Counted from the first letter of the stretch, positions 34,791-46,439 are shown. The stretch: DNA of 64,000 bases from Nansenia antarctica (GCA_963989245.1 OZ022344.1:65534900-65598899); one strand, 5' to 3'. Program-made: numbers and translations. The notes: generated by a model not told the origin, from the letters alone.

Positions 34791-36402
34791 AGCGAGAGAA
34801 CGAAAGAATGAATGAAAGAAAGAAAGAAAGAAAGAAAGAAGCGAATGAGCAGGAGGAGATAATCTGAATACATTCAAATGATACAGTTCCTCAACCATCT
34901 TTCCCTTCCCCAATATCGGAGATCATAGTTTAGCCTTTCTTGCACATAATATCTGCCCTGACATATCCCCACATCACACCAGCCTTGGGTTAGGGTTAGG
35001 GATAGATGAGGGGTAAACTCATGGAGACTAGACAAGCACAATATCATGAAGAGCTTTGAGTGAACCTCTCCCTCATTGGTCCTTACAAACACAGCCTCGC
35101 CCTCATTGGTCCTTACAAACATAGCTTCTCCCCCATTGGTCCTTACAAACTTAGCCTCCTGTATGACCTGCCCATCTTTCCCTTCTCCTTCAACAAATAC
35201 ATATAAATGTACACACAATAGGGACACAGACACACACGCAGGCATGCACACACACACACACACACACCATGACCCGGACCGGGAGACGGTCACGGACGGG
35301 GACACACTTACACTCACACACACACACGCACACACAGACACACACACACACCCCTCCTGCGTACCGTAGGAAGTTTGTTTCCCCTGCAGCCCCTCTGATG
35401 TCCTCTAGCAGGTCCATGGTGGCCTGGATGGCCACAGCAGCGGCGGTGTTGTGCAGGTGACCGTGGCTCGCCTCGGCGTTGTCCTTGTTGATCCCTCCCA
35501 CCGGGTCCCGTCGGCTGGTCCGGTCAAAGAACCCGCCATGGCTGCACTTACCTGTGGGAGAGGAGGACACCTGGAATCAAGTCTGTGTGTGTGTGTCCAT
35601 GTCCGTGTATGTGTGTCCCTATCCCTGTCCATGTCGTTTGTGTGTGTGTGTGTGTGTGTGTGAGTTTACCTGCAGGCTTATCTGAGGAGAACACACCGAA
35701 ATACCCTGAGGTGAGTAGACCCTTCTCCAGCACGCCTGGCAGGATGTTGTCAGTGCAGCTTCCCCCTGTGCAGTTCCGACATGTCGGAGTGTTGGAGTCT
35801 GGAGACAGAGCAGATCAGATTATAGGTGTGGGTGTGGGTGTGGGTGTGTGTGTGTGTGTGAGAGTGTGTGTGTGTGTGTGTGTAACCACACTGCAGAGTA
35901 AGTGGCAGCATTAGGGTGTCCAGTGTGTACAGAGGTGATGACACATGTCATGAGAAAGACTGATCTCCAGACTGATTGGTCGACAGACAAGAGAGGGCGG
36001 CGTTGTTCAGTGTTGACAGTGGCACGCACCTCAAATACCTCCTAATCAAACCATAACAGAGTTACTGTCTTACTTTACTCTTAATGTACTCCTTAATCTC
36101 AGTATTCTCACACACACAGACACAAAGAAGACACACGCAGACACACACAAGTACCTGCCAGGTTTTCCAATGGGAGGTCTGGTTGGATCAGAGGAGAGTA
36201 GGGCTCTCTTTTCCCCAGCTCAATCCAGTTGCTGTGACTGTAAAAATCCTAGAAAAGAATGACAGTCATTATCATCATCATCGGCATCATCATCCTCCCT
36301 GTTCTTCCCTGCTCACCTGTAGTGTGTGACAGACACCCCCAAGTGTTAACCGCCCTGAGAGGAAGTTCTTCATCTTGACGCTGGCCTTGACTGCTGACAC
36401 TC

Positions 36403-36442
36403 CTAGAATAGAATAGAATAGAATAGAATAGAATAGAATAGT
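36403..36442. repeat. (TATTC)n array forming the exon 3 acceptor of copy B
   Basis: About seven to eight gaata units (tattc on the coding strand) directly abut the exon 3 AG. Copy A has only about three (cta-ttcta-ttctag/gagtg, 6226-6246). The pentamer supplies the polypyrimidine-like tract. Confidence 0.9.
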
Positions 36443-37015
36443 CTGTCTGTCCATCCGTCCCCCCCAAAGGCCCACCTCTTGTGACTCGAGCATACTGTAC
36501 CTGTAGTGATGATCTACTGTAATGTACCTGTACCTAACTAGCGTACTGTACCTGTGGTGAAGATCTAGCGTACTTTGTTTATTTGTTTATTTAAACGGAT
36601 CCCCATTAGTCATCAACATAGCAAGGACTATTCCTCCTGGGGTCCACATGAAAGACAGACAGTCAAACATAACAAAATCAATCAACAAAGGAATAATAAT
36701 ATAATATATAATAATAATAAAATACAAGTAGCAAAGTACCGTAGTATACAATAAAAGAAGAAGACAGAGAGCTCACACCAAAACTATAGTATTATCGTCA
36801 GGGCAAAAGTCAAACTGGGCTAAACCAAATTTCTTTCCGGACGACAGCTTCTTTCAGTTTCTTTTTGAAGCTGGATTCATTTCCAACAAGGGTCAGATAT
36901 TGGGGGCGTCTATTCCATTATACCACAGCTCTATATACAAATGTTTTCCATAGTGCATTTGTTCTAGGCCTTGGTAGGGTGAAACGACAGCTTGAGGCCT
37001 GTCTGGTATCATAGG

Positions 37016-40000
37016 CAGAGCTGCCAAGTCTCACGCAATCGCCGTGAGAATCACGCATTTCAACCAGTTCTCACGCTCTCACGCCGCATCTCTATTTCTC
37101 ACGGCGAGAAATAACAATTGTTTTACGGGACTTTTAGTTTTGAAATTCCTTGAAAGAAAGCAACCGGACATGAGTTTCGTGGCATCTTTCTGCACGCGCG
37201 TTAACTTGAGTCTGCAATCGAAGCGGCAGGCGAGCGCTGATGGAAGAACCTGTGTTCACGCGAGCTGCAAGAACGTAGCAAGCAGTGTTGCCAGATTGGG
37301 CTACTTTTGGTCACACTGGACGGGTGGATTCGGCAGCTTTTAGACTGGTTGGGCTGGACATTGTCAATTCCGTCTGGCAACCGTGGTAGCAAAATATGTG
37401 CATACATTACAACATCGTATCTGGTAGCCTACTGGACTGGGTTGCACCAATATGGCGTAGGTCATTACTAAATGCAGGCATTTAGTAGTTACTAAAGCCC
37501 TAGTTGTTACTAGCTAGTTTCAAACTAGTTGTTTACTAATTTCGGTTGCACCATGCCAATCTTTTGCCAATCTTAGCTAGTAAATACTCAGTTTTGGTAA
37601 CTGTTTTTTTTTCTCTACTGTAACATAACCAGGTACATTAATAATAATAATTATTATTAATAATTACAATTTACAATACAAATACAACAATTGGGGGTCC
37701 CTTAAAAAAAATGTGGGCGCGCCATGCGTGCACAAAATCACCCACCAAGCCCTCATTCTGACCCAGGAAAAACCCTGGTATGTACTGTATAACATGATAG
37801 CCATCTATGAGCAATGCACTGTATATAAGATGCAATGTTGCAACTGCACCACTCCAACGTGCATTCCAGACATCCACAAACTTGGACTTCTACGCCGACC
37901 CCGCTACATTCACAGAAGCTCACGCCGAAAGTTTGTCTATTACCAGCCTGGCAACTTCATCACATCTATCTGGTCAACGGAGCGCACTGTCGCACGTCTG
38001 CCGCGTCATCGGAACACCGTCGCACCTGAAACTAGTAGCACACCGCTACACACCAAGCAGGACAGAAAACATGGAGTGGATTTCAGTCTGCTTCGGACTC
38101 TACAAAGATCTATCACCTCATCCAATGTTAAAATTGAACTCTTTAATGCACAATCTATCAACAATAAATCCTCCTTCATACAAGATCACATCATGGAAAA
38201 AGGATTAGACATCATGTGCCTTACCGAAACTTGGCACCAGCCTGAGGTTTATTCCGCTCTAAATGAAGCCTGTCCTCCTGGTTACAGCTATTTGGAGAAA
38301 GCTCGCAGTACTGGTCGCGGTGGTGGCCTTGCTGTTATACACCGACAGGAACTGGAGCTGTCCCCCGTCCCTCTGCCCACACAGTCCTCATTCGAGTGCC
38401 TTGCATTTAAATGTAAGCCCCCTTTCCCCATGTCCATACTCCTCATTTACCGGCCCCCCAAAGCTAACTCAGCATTCATCTCAGAGATGCACGACCTTCT
38501 CTCTACACTTTGCTCAACCTCTACAAACATCATAATCATTGGAGATATGAACATTCATGTTGACACCCCCTCCTGTCACCCTGCAGCTGAGTTCCTTCAA
38601 CTTTTGGATTGCCTCAACCTCCGACAGCATGTTGATGTCCCCACACACTCTAGGGGACACACACTCGACCTGGTCATCACAAACTCTGCCCCCATTACCA
38701 ACCTACAGGTCTACGATCTGGGTGTGTCTGACCACAAGACCATCTCAATAGAACTGTTGTTCCCCTCCCCCCACACCAAGCCTAAGCGGCAAATCCACTT
38801 CAGGAACCTTAAAAACATCAATCCAGATGCCCTGACCCTGGACCTCCAACATCTCTCCTCTGGCTCTGATAATCTCCCTTCAGTCACTGAGTCAGTGGAC
38901 TTCTACAACCAGTCCCTGCGCAGTCTCCTGGACCTCCACGCCCCTCTTAAATCCCGAACAGTGTCCTTCTCGCACTCAGCCCCCTGGTACACCTGCGAAC
39001 TGCGGAAGATGAAGACGGCTGGGCGTGTCCTCGAGCGGCGTCTCAAGGCCTCGGGACTGACTGTTCATAAACAGGCCTACAGAGAACATCAAAAGGCCTA
39101 CGCTAAATCCCTCAGAGATGCTCGCTCACAGTTCTACTCTAACATCATCAACAATAGCCCTGGCAACTCTAAGCAACTCTTCACCACCATAAATCACCTT
39201 CTCAAGTCACAAACTCTCTCACACTCAGAAGCCACAGAGGAGAGGTGCAACAACTTCATCACTTTTTTCAGAACAAAAGTTGACAACATCCGCTCTCTCC
39301 TCTCCAGCTCTGTCGTCCTAAATGTCCCGACTGCCGACCCACAGCCTGGGATTGCCCAACCTCTCTCCTGTTTTTCGGCCATCACACAGCGAGAGGTTGA
39401 GGACATCATTAGGACGATGAAGCCTTCCACCTGCGCCCTGGACCCCTTCCCCACAGCCCTGGTGAAGTCCAATCTCTCCGCAATAAGTCCTCTCATCACC
39501 AAGATCATCAACCACTCCCTCCAGACCGGCCATGTCCCATCTGCGCTGAAAACTGCTGTCATCAGACCACTTCTCAAGAAACCCACCTTAGACCCAGAAG
39601 TCCTCGCCAACCACAGGCCCATCTCCAACCTTCCTTTTTTATCCAAGGTACTAGAGAGAGTAGTTGCTGCTCAACTTAAGGATCACCTCAATCAAAACCA
39701 CCTCCTTGAGTTCTTTCAGTCCGGCTTCCGCCCTGGCCACAGCACGGAAACGGCTCTGGTCAGGGTCACCAACGACCTCCTGATGACAGCAGATACTGGC
39801 TCCCCATCCCTCCTCATTCTCCTGGATTTAACAGCAGCTTTCGACACCGTGGACCACAACATCCTCCTTCACCGTCTGCACTCCACCATTGGCCTCTCTG
39901 ACACTGTCCACAACTGGTTCACCTCATACCTCACTGGCAGAACTGAGCACGTCACCCTGGGAAAGGCGAAATCCCACACCCACAACGTCACCTGCGGTGT

Positions 40001-41391
40001 CCCCCAAGGCTCGGTGCTGGGCCCCACCCTGTTCACACTATACATGCTCCCCCTTGGCTGTGTCATCCGCAGGCATGGAATGTCATTTCATTGCTATGCG
40101 GATGACACACAGCTCTACCTCAGAGTCAACCCCACCTCCTCTGCACCCCTGCCACTATCCACACTAACCACCTGCCTGGAGGAGATAGAGGCGTGGATGA
40201 AGCTCAACTTCCTACAACTAAACAGCTCCAAGACCGAAGCCATCCTAGTCGGCACACCACACCAGGTCCGGTCATCCACCATCACCAGCATCACCTTCTC
40301 TGGCCAGAACATTCCCCTCTCCTCATCTGTTACCAACCTGGGTGTCAAAATGGACCCTCACCTCACCTACGAGACCCACATTAAACATATTTCCAAAACA
40401 GCTTTTTTTCACTTAAGGAACATTGCCAAACTCCGTCCTGCACTCACTCTGGCAGATGCAGAGAAGCTCATCCACGCCTTTGTCTCCTCCAGACTGGACT
40501 ACTGCAACGCACTCCTCATCGGGATTCCTAGCAGCTGCCTCCTGAAACTTCAATACATCCAGAACAGCGCTGCTAGGATCCTGATGAGGGTGCGCAAATA
40601 TGATCACATCACCCCCATCCTCAAATCACTTCACTGGCTCCCCGTCTCCCTCAGAATTGAATTCAAGGTCTCCCTCCTCACCCACCAGTGCATCCATGGA
40701 ACTGCCCCCCCCTACCTCAAGGAACTCCTCCATACCCCTCAGACCTCCTCACGCACCCTCCGTTCTACTGGCACCAACCTCCTCAAGACCCCCAGGACCA
40801 AGCTCCGAACTATGGGAGATCGGGCCTTCTGCTCGGCTGCTCCCAGGCTGTGGAATGCTCTCCCTGACCACCTAAGGGCACCACAGTCTGTGGATGCTTT
40901 TAAACGGGGCCTTAAAACCCACCTTTTTAATAGAGCCTTTTTTTAGCCTTTTAATTGAATGTTTTTATTGCTTTATCTACTGTGTTGTAAGCACTCTGAG
41001 ATTTTATATGTAAAGTGCTTTTATAAATAAAATGCATTATTATTATTATTATTATAAGATGATGACCAAGGGTCTTTCTGCTGCTGACCAAGGGGCTGAG
41101 TCCTGTTGATGGGGCCCAATTTTTCTTTTAGAGTCTGTAGGCTACTGTATTTGTTTATTAAGATTTCATAAATATGATATATTGTCTGAATTTTTTTCTT
41201 GTTTTATAAAATGTTAATTATTTTCATTTCTTGTGCTGGTTTATTATGAACAACATGTAAAATTGCAGGAAACTAGCACACATAATTGGGTGGGAGAGAG
41301 GGGCCGCCGCTGCCAAAACGTGCACAGTTTTGGGTCGCTCCACCGCCAAAAAAATCTCACTCCAAACTTTTGATGAAACTTGGCAGCCCTG
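37016..41391. mobile_element. hAT-like element hosting an L2 LINE
   Basis: The ends cagagctgccaagt and acttggcagccctg are inverted repeats. The flanks share tcatagg (37,009-37,015 and 41,392-41,398), consistent with a 7-8 bp target duplication. The left part (37,016-37,440) has tctcacg-rich sequence like the element in copy A intron 10. Nearly all of its length is the nested L2. Confidence 0.7.
37713..40946 (+). mobile_element. L2-type LINE, near-intact ORF2 (endonuclease + reverse transcriptase)
   Basis: One uninterrupted frame of up to 1077 codons. The apurinic-like endonuclease begins near residue 138 (NVKIELFNAQSINNKSSF) with LTETWH, IIIIGDMNIHVD and the LGVSDHKTIS signature. The RT has PISNLPFLSKVLERVV, FQSGFRPGHSTETALVRV, ILLDLTAAFDTVDHNIL, GVPQGSVLGPTLFTLYM and the catalytic CYADDTQLYL. 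The C-terminal part includes ILKSLHWLPVSLRIEFKV. The 3' end (to about 41,055) has gtaaagtgcttttataaat and an (ATT)n tail typical of L2. No ORF1 is visible upstream, so the 5' end may be truncated; the true start codon is uncertain. The long open frame implies recent insertion. Confidence 0.9.
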
Positions 41392-41594
41392 TCATAGGTT
41401 ATGTCTATCCATCATTGGTGGGTAGTAGGCCTAACTGTAAAAACAGGCTACGGGGTTTATGTAAGGTACAGATGTTCTTTAAGTACAGAATAATGCTACA
41501 TGCCAGTCTTTCATCTACCATCATCCATGACAGCCTTGTATGCATTACATTCACATTACTTCTGATTGAGCATCGACTAACTAGCGTACTATAC

Positions 41595-41805
41595 CTGCGG
41601 TAATGATGTCGCGGCTTCCATGGAACTTTTCTTCGTCAAAGTGGTGCACTGCGCTCAGGGGGTGCAGCACATCTATCTGGGCGTTCTTGAGGAACATGTT
41701 GGAAATGGCGATCTGGAACCTGACCGTGGAGGCGACGGAGCTCAAGGTGGAGCTGTCGGCCGTGCACGCCGCCTGGAGCTTGTCCACAGACAGGCTGTCA
41801 TCAAC
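41595..41805 (-). CDS. vwa7: vwa7-B exon 2, strongly diverged from copy A
   Basis: By hand count about 41 of 211 bases and 23 of 70 residues differ from copy A exon 2 (4021-4231), with few silent-only codon changes. Conserved parts are VDDSLSV, KLQAACTADS, STVRFQ, HHFD and IITAG. Frame and splice sites are intact in both copies. Confidence 0.85.
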
Positions 41806-41849
41806 CTGGGAGAGGGAAAGTTGGACGCAAGTTTGACGCATCACAGTGC

Positions 41850-42728
41850 TCAACAGTACAGGCATTCAAGGATTCTAGATAAACAAGTTTAGCGCCGTCA
41901 ATCACAATTTATTTGACACCACGGTATCTACAGTATATAGTACAGCCTAAAGCTATTTTAATAGCACGTTCTGTTTTTAACGGACACGTGACAATTTTGC
42001 GAAATGGTGACACTCAGTTGTGGTGCGTAATGCTGAGTGCGTGCTTAATCAGAACATCTATTTCCCTCTATCGCGCGCCCTGTATCGCGCACACAACTTC
42101 TAAAATTGTCTGAGGGCATTTTACATAAGGATAGACGTTTTGCCTGTCAACTACACGCAGGCCAATTTTGCCTAATTTGTGGTGCGCCAGAAGAACCATC
42201 ACCTTGGGTGGGCAAGACCAGCGGCTTTGCATTCGGAGATTGGTTTTTGGGTCCTAGGGAACAATGCGAATCCCAAAGATCGCGTGGCTCACCGGGGTGG
42301 GGGCAAGACGCACGTTTGGGTAGGCTGATCCCACCCCTGCCCATAGCCATCGCCGGCCAAGACGCACGTTTGGGTAGGCTGATCCCACCCCTGCCCATAG
42401 CCATCGCCGGCCAAGACGCACGTTTGGGTGGGCTGAGCCCCCTAGCGCTGGCATTGGTACATCATGTTGTCAGGCGTAAAACCCGTTAGGAACACTGTAC
42501 GACTCCTCCGTCCTCCACTCGTGTCATATTGAAAACGCATTGGAGAAGATCTAGGTTTTCCCTCCTATATATTCTTGTTTTGAGGACGACTTGAGTGGAG
42601 GGTGGAGGAGAAGACACGTTGAGTCACTTTCCTACCAATTGAGAAAATGGCCTGTGCCGTGCGCAACAACGAGCGCATCACAGTGCTCAACAGTACAGGC
42701 ATCCAAGCATCTACAATAGTCCACTTAC
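41850..42728. other. Intron 1 of vwa7-B with an unrecognised tandem repeat
   Basis: The intron contains two full copies and two partial copies of a 54-base GC-rich unit (42,300-42,440) starting with ccaagacgcacgtttgggta. The rest was not recognised. Copy A intron 1 instead carries the 18-bp minisatellite. Confidence 0.5.
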
Positions 42729-42829
42729 CGCCAGGTTGAAGTCCCGCCCCTCAGTAGCGGCCACGGAGCGGCACACCTCAGCAGTTTTGAGGAGAATGGC
42801 TCTCTTTGTGATTTCACGGTGGGTGACGG

Positions 42830-44262
42830 CATGGGCGTCACCACCATATATTTGGGGGGGGACGTGTCCCCCCCACCTTTGAAACAAGGTCGTTTGGACC
42901 CCCCCACATTTGCCATCAAAAATATGTTGCATGACTGGTCAGCGTTATTTTCATTGCTTCACAATCAAATCCGTTCCACTTTATGAGTAGGGGATTGCCC
43001 ATATCCAGAAGTCCACTCCGCGTTTTACTTCTGTTTTTAACACGGCAGCAGCAGAATCAGACACGCACGCAGATTCAAAACATTCAGAGTCAGACTGAGG
43101 CAAGACGATATTTAGATCATCCACCAAGATGGATATAAGGAAAAAAAATTCTAAGAAGAGAAAAGTAAGTCAAAGTCATCCAAGTTTTCCCGTGAGTGGC
43201 CAAACAGCAACATTGCGTTCTCCCAAGGTCAAACACAGCCAGCTTTTCTGATAAGAATGTTAGCACCTTATGAGACATTCTCTGTATTAGCAATAGAATT
43301 AGCATAGCCTACAAGCAACCAAATACGAGCTAGATCAGCTATATGGCACTAGCAGTTTTGTTAGGCATTACTAGTGCGGTTAGACATGTTTAAATGCAGA
43401 ACAGACACAGGCGAAATGTCATCAAAAGCACAGAATGGCGACAAACACCTCACAGTGCTTACCTGTCCTGTCATTATTGCATCTCCTGCCCGTGTTCATT
43501 GCCCTGAGCATTTGCACAATTTAATTTGGCCATTGCACCCACCCAAAGAATCAATTTTGCATCTGATTGCTTGAGCTAGGGTTAAAAAATAAGAAGAAAA
43601 CACCTGTTCCATTTATTTTTCTATTTCTAAAATGCTTGTGATTGTATTTTTTGTATTGATGATTGTATTTCTATGTCAAATGTTCTATTAGAGAAAAACA
43701 ATATGAACAAGTGCTCAATGCATCCCCATTTCTCCTGATATAGGTGGTTGAGAGTGAGAGTGAGTCAGAGGCAGGGGCAGCAGGCAGGGGCAGTGGAGAC
43801 AGCTCTAATTCACTCTTTGATTTTGTTTGTTTGTTATAGTTGTATGTTCTGCAATGCACTGAAGAGGGCTAAGTTTGATTGTAATAGGCTCTGAGTAGCC
43901 TAGGTACATATTTTATGTTTCCTCATAACTTTTTATTCAATTTGTTGACTCAAAGTTACCTCATTCTTTTCTAATTCACTCTTTGATTCTTTTTGAATCT
44001 TCATATTTAATAAAGTACCTAAAAAGTGCCACGTATCAGTGTCAGGCCTCTGTGAGTTAAACCAAAACATAATAGTAGTCAGTAATTGCAGACCATGCCA
44101 GCTCCAAGGAAAAACAAAGAAAGAGGGAGATTATTTTGGGTGTAAAACGCACCAGAATGCAGGAAATTGAATCTACTATTTAAAAAATTTCGGGGGGGGG
44201 ACCCCCAGACCCCCCGAAAAATAAGTGTCCCCCCCACATTCAAAAAGCTGCTGACGCCCATG
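42830..44262 (+). mobile_element. 1433-bp non-autonomous hAT-like element inside coding exon 1 of vwa7-B
   Basis: Termini catgggcgtcaccacc and ggtggt/gctgctgacgcccatg are near-perfect inverted repeats. The 8-mer ggtgacgg is duplicated at 42,822-42,829 and 44,263-44,270. Internally, an ATG at 43,131 opens MDIRKKNSKKRK followed by a gtaagt donor. A segment after an AG near 43,742 continues VVESESESEAGAAG. Together these look like the first exons of a hAT transposase, with the catalytic part deleted. Paired G/C runs near 44,190-44,236 form a hairpin. A copy of about 99% identity lies at 57,781-59,207. Confidence 0.9.
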
Positions 44263-44495
44263 GGTGACGGAGACGGAGTCACCGAAGAGGGGTTTGAAGG
44301 CCTGGGTGACCTCTGTCAGGGAGAGGAACAGCACCACCAGGAGGAGAGAGGTGTGCATTGCAGCGTACACAGCCATGAAGGTCCTCAAGGGGAAGGAATG
44401 GCTTTCGAGAACTACCACAAGAGACCACTACCACTGACTCAAGAGATGAGGCGTTGGATGTCTGTGAGTTCTACTAGTTTATTTCCTCTCTCATG

Positions 44496-44499
<4 letters not shown>

Positions 44500-44528
<29 letters not shown>

Positions 44529-44800
44529 TCTATGTTCACTCTCCCTCTCTTGCTCACTCTCCCTCTCTCTCTCTCTTATTCTCTCTCTCTAAACTGCTTT
44601 ATTTGGGGGATGTTATGAGTTGAGTATCAAGGTACTGCTCTTCCTGGTTCTGTGAGTCTGTTGGAGGCAACAAAAGAGAAGTTTCTCAGCGTTAACGAGG
44701 CAATAAGGTCAAGTGGAGACACCTTGGTTAGAGAGAAAGAGGGGTAGAGAGAGGGAAAGGGGGTAGAGAGAGAGAGAGAGGGGGGGGAGTAGAGGGGGGG
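44500..44800. repeat. TG, CT and GA tracts in 5'-UTR intron of copy B
   Basis: Counterpart of the 1-kb CT minisatellite in copy A, but without the gtctatccctat expansion. Confidence 0.85.
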
Positions 44801-45029
44801 GGCATAACAGTATATAACCAGTAATTCAGTCAACCATAATGCAAAAATACAAAATATGTCTGGCAAACACAAATTCCTATACTTCAGCTATCAATATTGA
44901 CATTGAAAACAGCAGGCGCTGATAAAGAAAAAAAAAGGATTGATTTGACACATATTTTACCTGTGAGTAGAGGTCATATCCAAGTGGAGACTTCAAGTGA
45001 GTGTGTGTGTGTGTATGCTCTCCTCCTCC

Positions 45030-45035
45030 TTTATA
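45030..45035 (-). promoter_or_regulatory. Putative TATA box of vwa7 copy B
   Basis: TATAAA followed by GGAGGAGG on the minus strand, matching copy A. The inferred non-coding exon ends at 44,961 with donor ctctactcacag/gtaaaa. Promoter homology means copy B may still be transcribed despite the exon 1 insertion. Confidence 0.55.
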
Positions 45036-45147
45036 CTCAGTCACACCTCGCTGGAGGGGCAAGGGGACATCACGCTGCCTAGTCAGGTGTCTATGACAGG
45101 AATTCATATGAAAAACCTCACATGGAGTGTGTGTGTGCGTGCGTGTG

Positions 45148-45256
45148 TCAATGTTGCTGGAATGTAGACATCCAACATTCTGTACCTGTACCTTCTGTAG
45201 AAAGTTACCAACACCCGCCACCTCCACCCCAAAATGTACAGGAATCCAATAGTGTA

Positions 45257-45342
<86 letters not shown>
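45148..45342. repeat. First copy of a duplicated block ending in a TG tract
   Basis: The block tcaatgttgctggaatgtag ... aatccaatagtgtacag plus TG run is repeated at 46,278-46,435, about 1.1 kb away in the same orientation. The intervening 35 bases have diverged or been replaced. Confidence 0.8.
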
Positions 45343-45592
45343 TTGAACTTGCTTTACTAAGTTCAGACTAAAATCATAGAGGCTCAGGCTAAAACAGGCC
45401 CTTCTGTGTTAAACAGTAACATATTTTCTCATTTTCTCACACCCTCTTTGAAGGAACAGAATCCTGGCACCTCTGGAACAGCATCTGTGACCCTACATAA
45501 ACTTTACAGCCAATATCTAATAACTGAATATAACTGGTAATATGGGGGATCACAGGGATGTTTAACCTTGGGTTAGAAGAAAAGGCGGATTA

Positions 45593-45833
45593 GACCACTA
45601 GAACCACCCCAGGCCATGGTGCTAGACCACTAGAACCACCCCAGGCCATGGTGTTAGACCACTAGAACCACCCCAGGCCATGGTGCTAGACCACTAGAAC
45701 CACCCCAGGCCATGGTGCTAGACCACTAGAACCACCCCAGGCCATGGTGCTAGACCACTAGAACCAACCCAGGCCATGGTGCTAGACCACTAGAACCACC
45801 CCAGGCCATGGTGCTAGACCACTAGACGTAACA
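45593..45833. repeat. 32-bp minisatellite, about 7.5 copies
   Basis: Nearly identical units of tagaccactagaaccacc plus ccaggccatggtgc. Very high homogeneity indicates recent expansion. No coding role. Confidence 0.95.
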
Positions 45834-46182
45834 CTGCTATGAATGTTTTTGCTGCTGTTGATAAAGAAATGCTCAGGAACAAAATAATGCAATTAAAACC
45901 TACTAAGACCCACTTTTTAAAGACTGTGTTTAGACTCTAGAGGATGAAGTGCTAGTGATTGTAAATCACTCCTTGCTGACTGGTATTTTCCCCCTGGCAT
46001 TGAAAATTGCTATTGTGAAATCTCTTATAAAGAAACATAACCTGGATCCTTCAGGGCAATTTCAGGGCAATTTCAAACCTTTCTTTGTTAAGTAAGATTC
46101 TAAATTATTACTTAAATTTCAGCTGTATAATTTGAAGTATTTGAGAAGTTTCAACCTGGCCTTCGTCCTCAGAGACAAATAA

Positions 46183-46226
<44 letters not shown>

Positions 46227-46277
46227 ACATGTGTGTGTATATGTGTGTGTGAATGTATGTGTGTGTGTGTGTGTGTG

Positions 46278-46374
46278 TCAATGTTGCTGGAATGTAGACA
46301 TCCAACATTCTGTACCTCATCCTGCTTAAGTCACGCCACCTCCACCCCAACATTTACAGGAATCCAATAGTGTA

Positions 46375-46414
<40 letters not shown>

Positions 46415-46435
46415 ATGTGTGTGCGTGTGTGTGTG
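46278..46435. repeat. Second copy of the duplicated block with TG tract
   Basis: Direct duplicate of 45,148-45,342. It is flanked on the left by another TG run (46,185-46,277). Confidence 0.8.
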
Positions 46436-46439
46436 ATTG

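Larger units (their letters stand above)
36560..41560 (-). mobile_element. LINE 3' fragment in intron 2 of copy B, split by a hAT element
   Basis: The part at 36,560-37,015 reads, on the minus strand, as a LINE C-terminal/3' region ending in ctaatggggatccgtttaaa. Its continuation resumes after the hAT-like insertion at about 41,392. The Rex1-like assignment is tentative. This is the outermost layer of a three-level nest. Confidence 0.5.
24444..44376 (-). pseudogene. vwa7: vwa7-like copy B, inverted duplicate, coding exon 1 split by a hAT element
   Basis: Exons, 5' to 3' on minus: 44376-44271 plus 42829-42729 (exon 1, split), 41805-41595, 36402-36317, 36248-36155, 35798-35670, 35551-35365, 34452-34283, 33984-33872, 33333-33217, 32961-32755, 28923-28791, 28550-28398, 27760-27668, 26966-26695, 25452-25156, 24854-24444. 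Lengths equal those of copy A except exon 1 (6 bases longer, two extra codons) and exon 16 (51 bases shorter in the stalk before the hydrophobic C terminus). All splice sites checked are canonical, including the exon 7 donor lost in A. Apart from the element the frame would be open for about 959 residues, with MIDAS DTTGS kept. From its ATG the present sequence gives only about 66 codons before a stop at 44,176. If the insertion is fixed this is a recent pseudogene; if polymorphic, other haplotypes may be functional. Confidence 0.85.

Noticed and set aside
43131..43166. Short basic peptide start (MDIRKKNSKKRK) as an independent host gene
   Set aside because: It lies inside the hAT-like element, occurs again in the second copy, and looks like the first exon of a transposase with the rest deleted.
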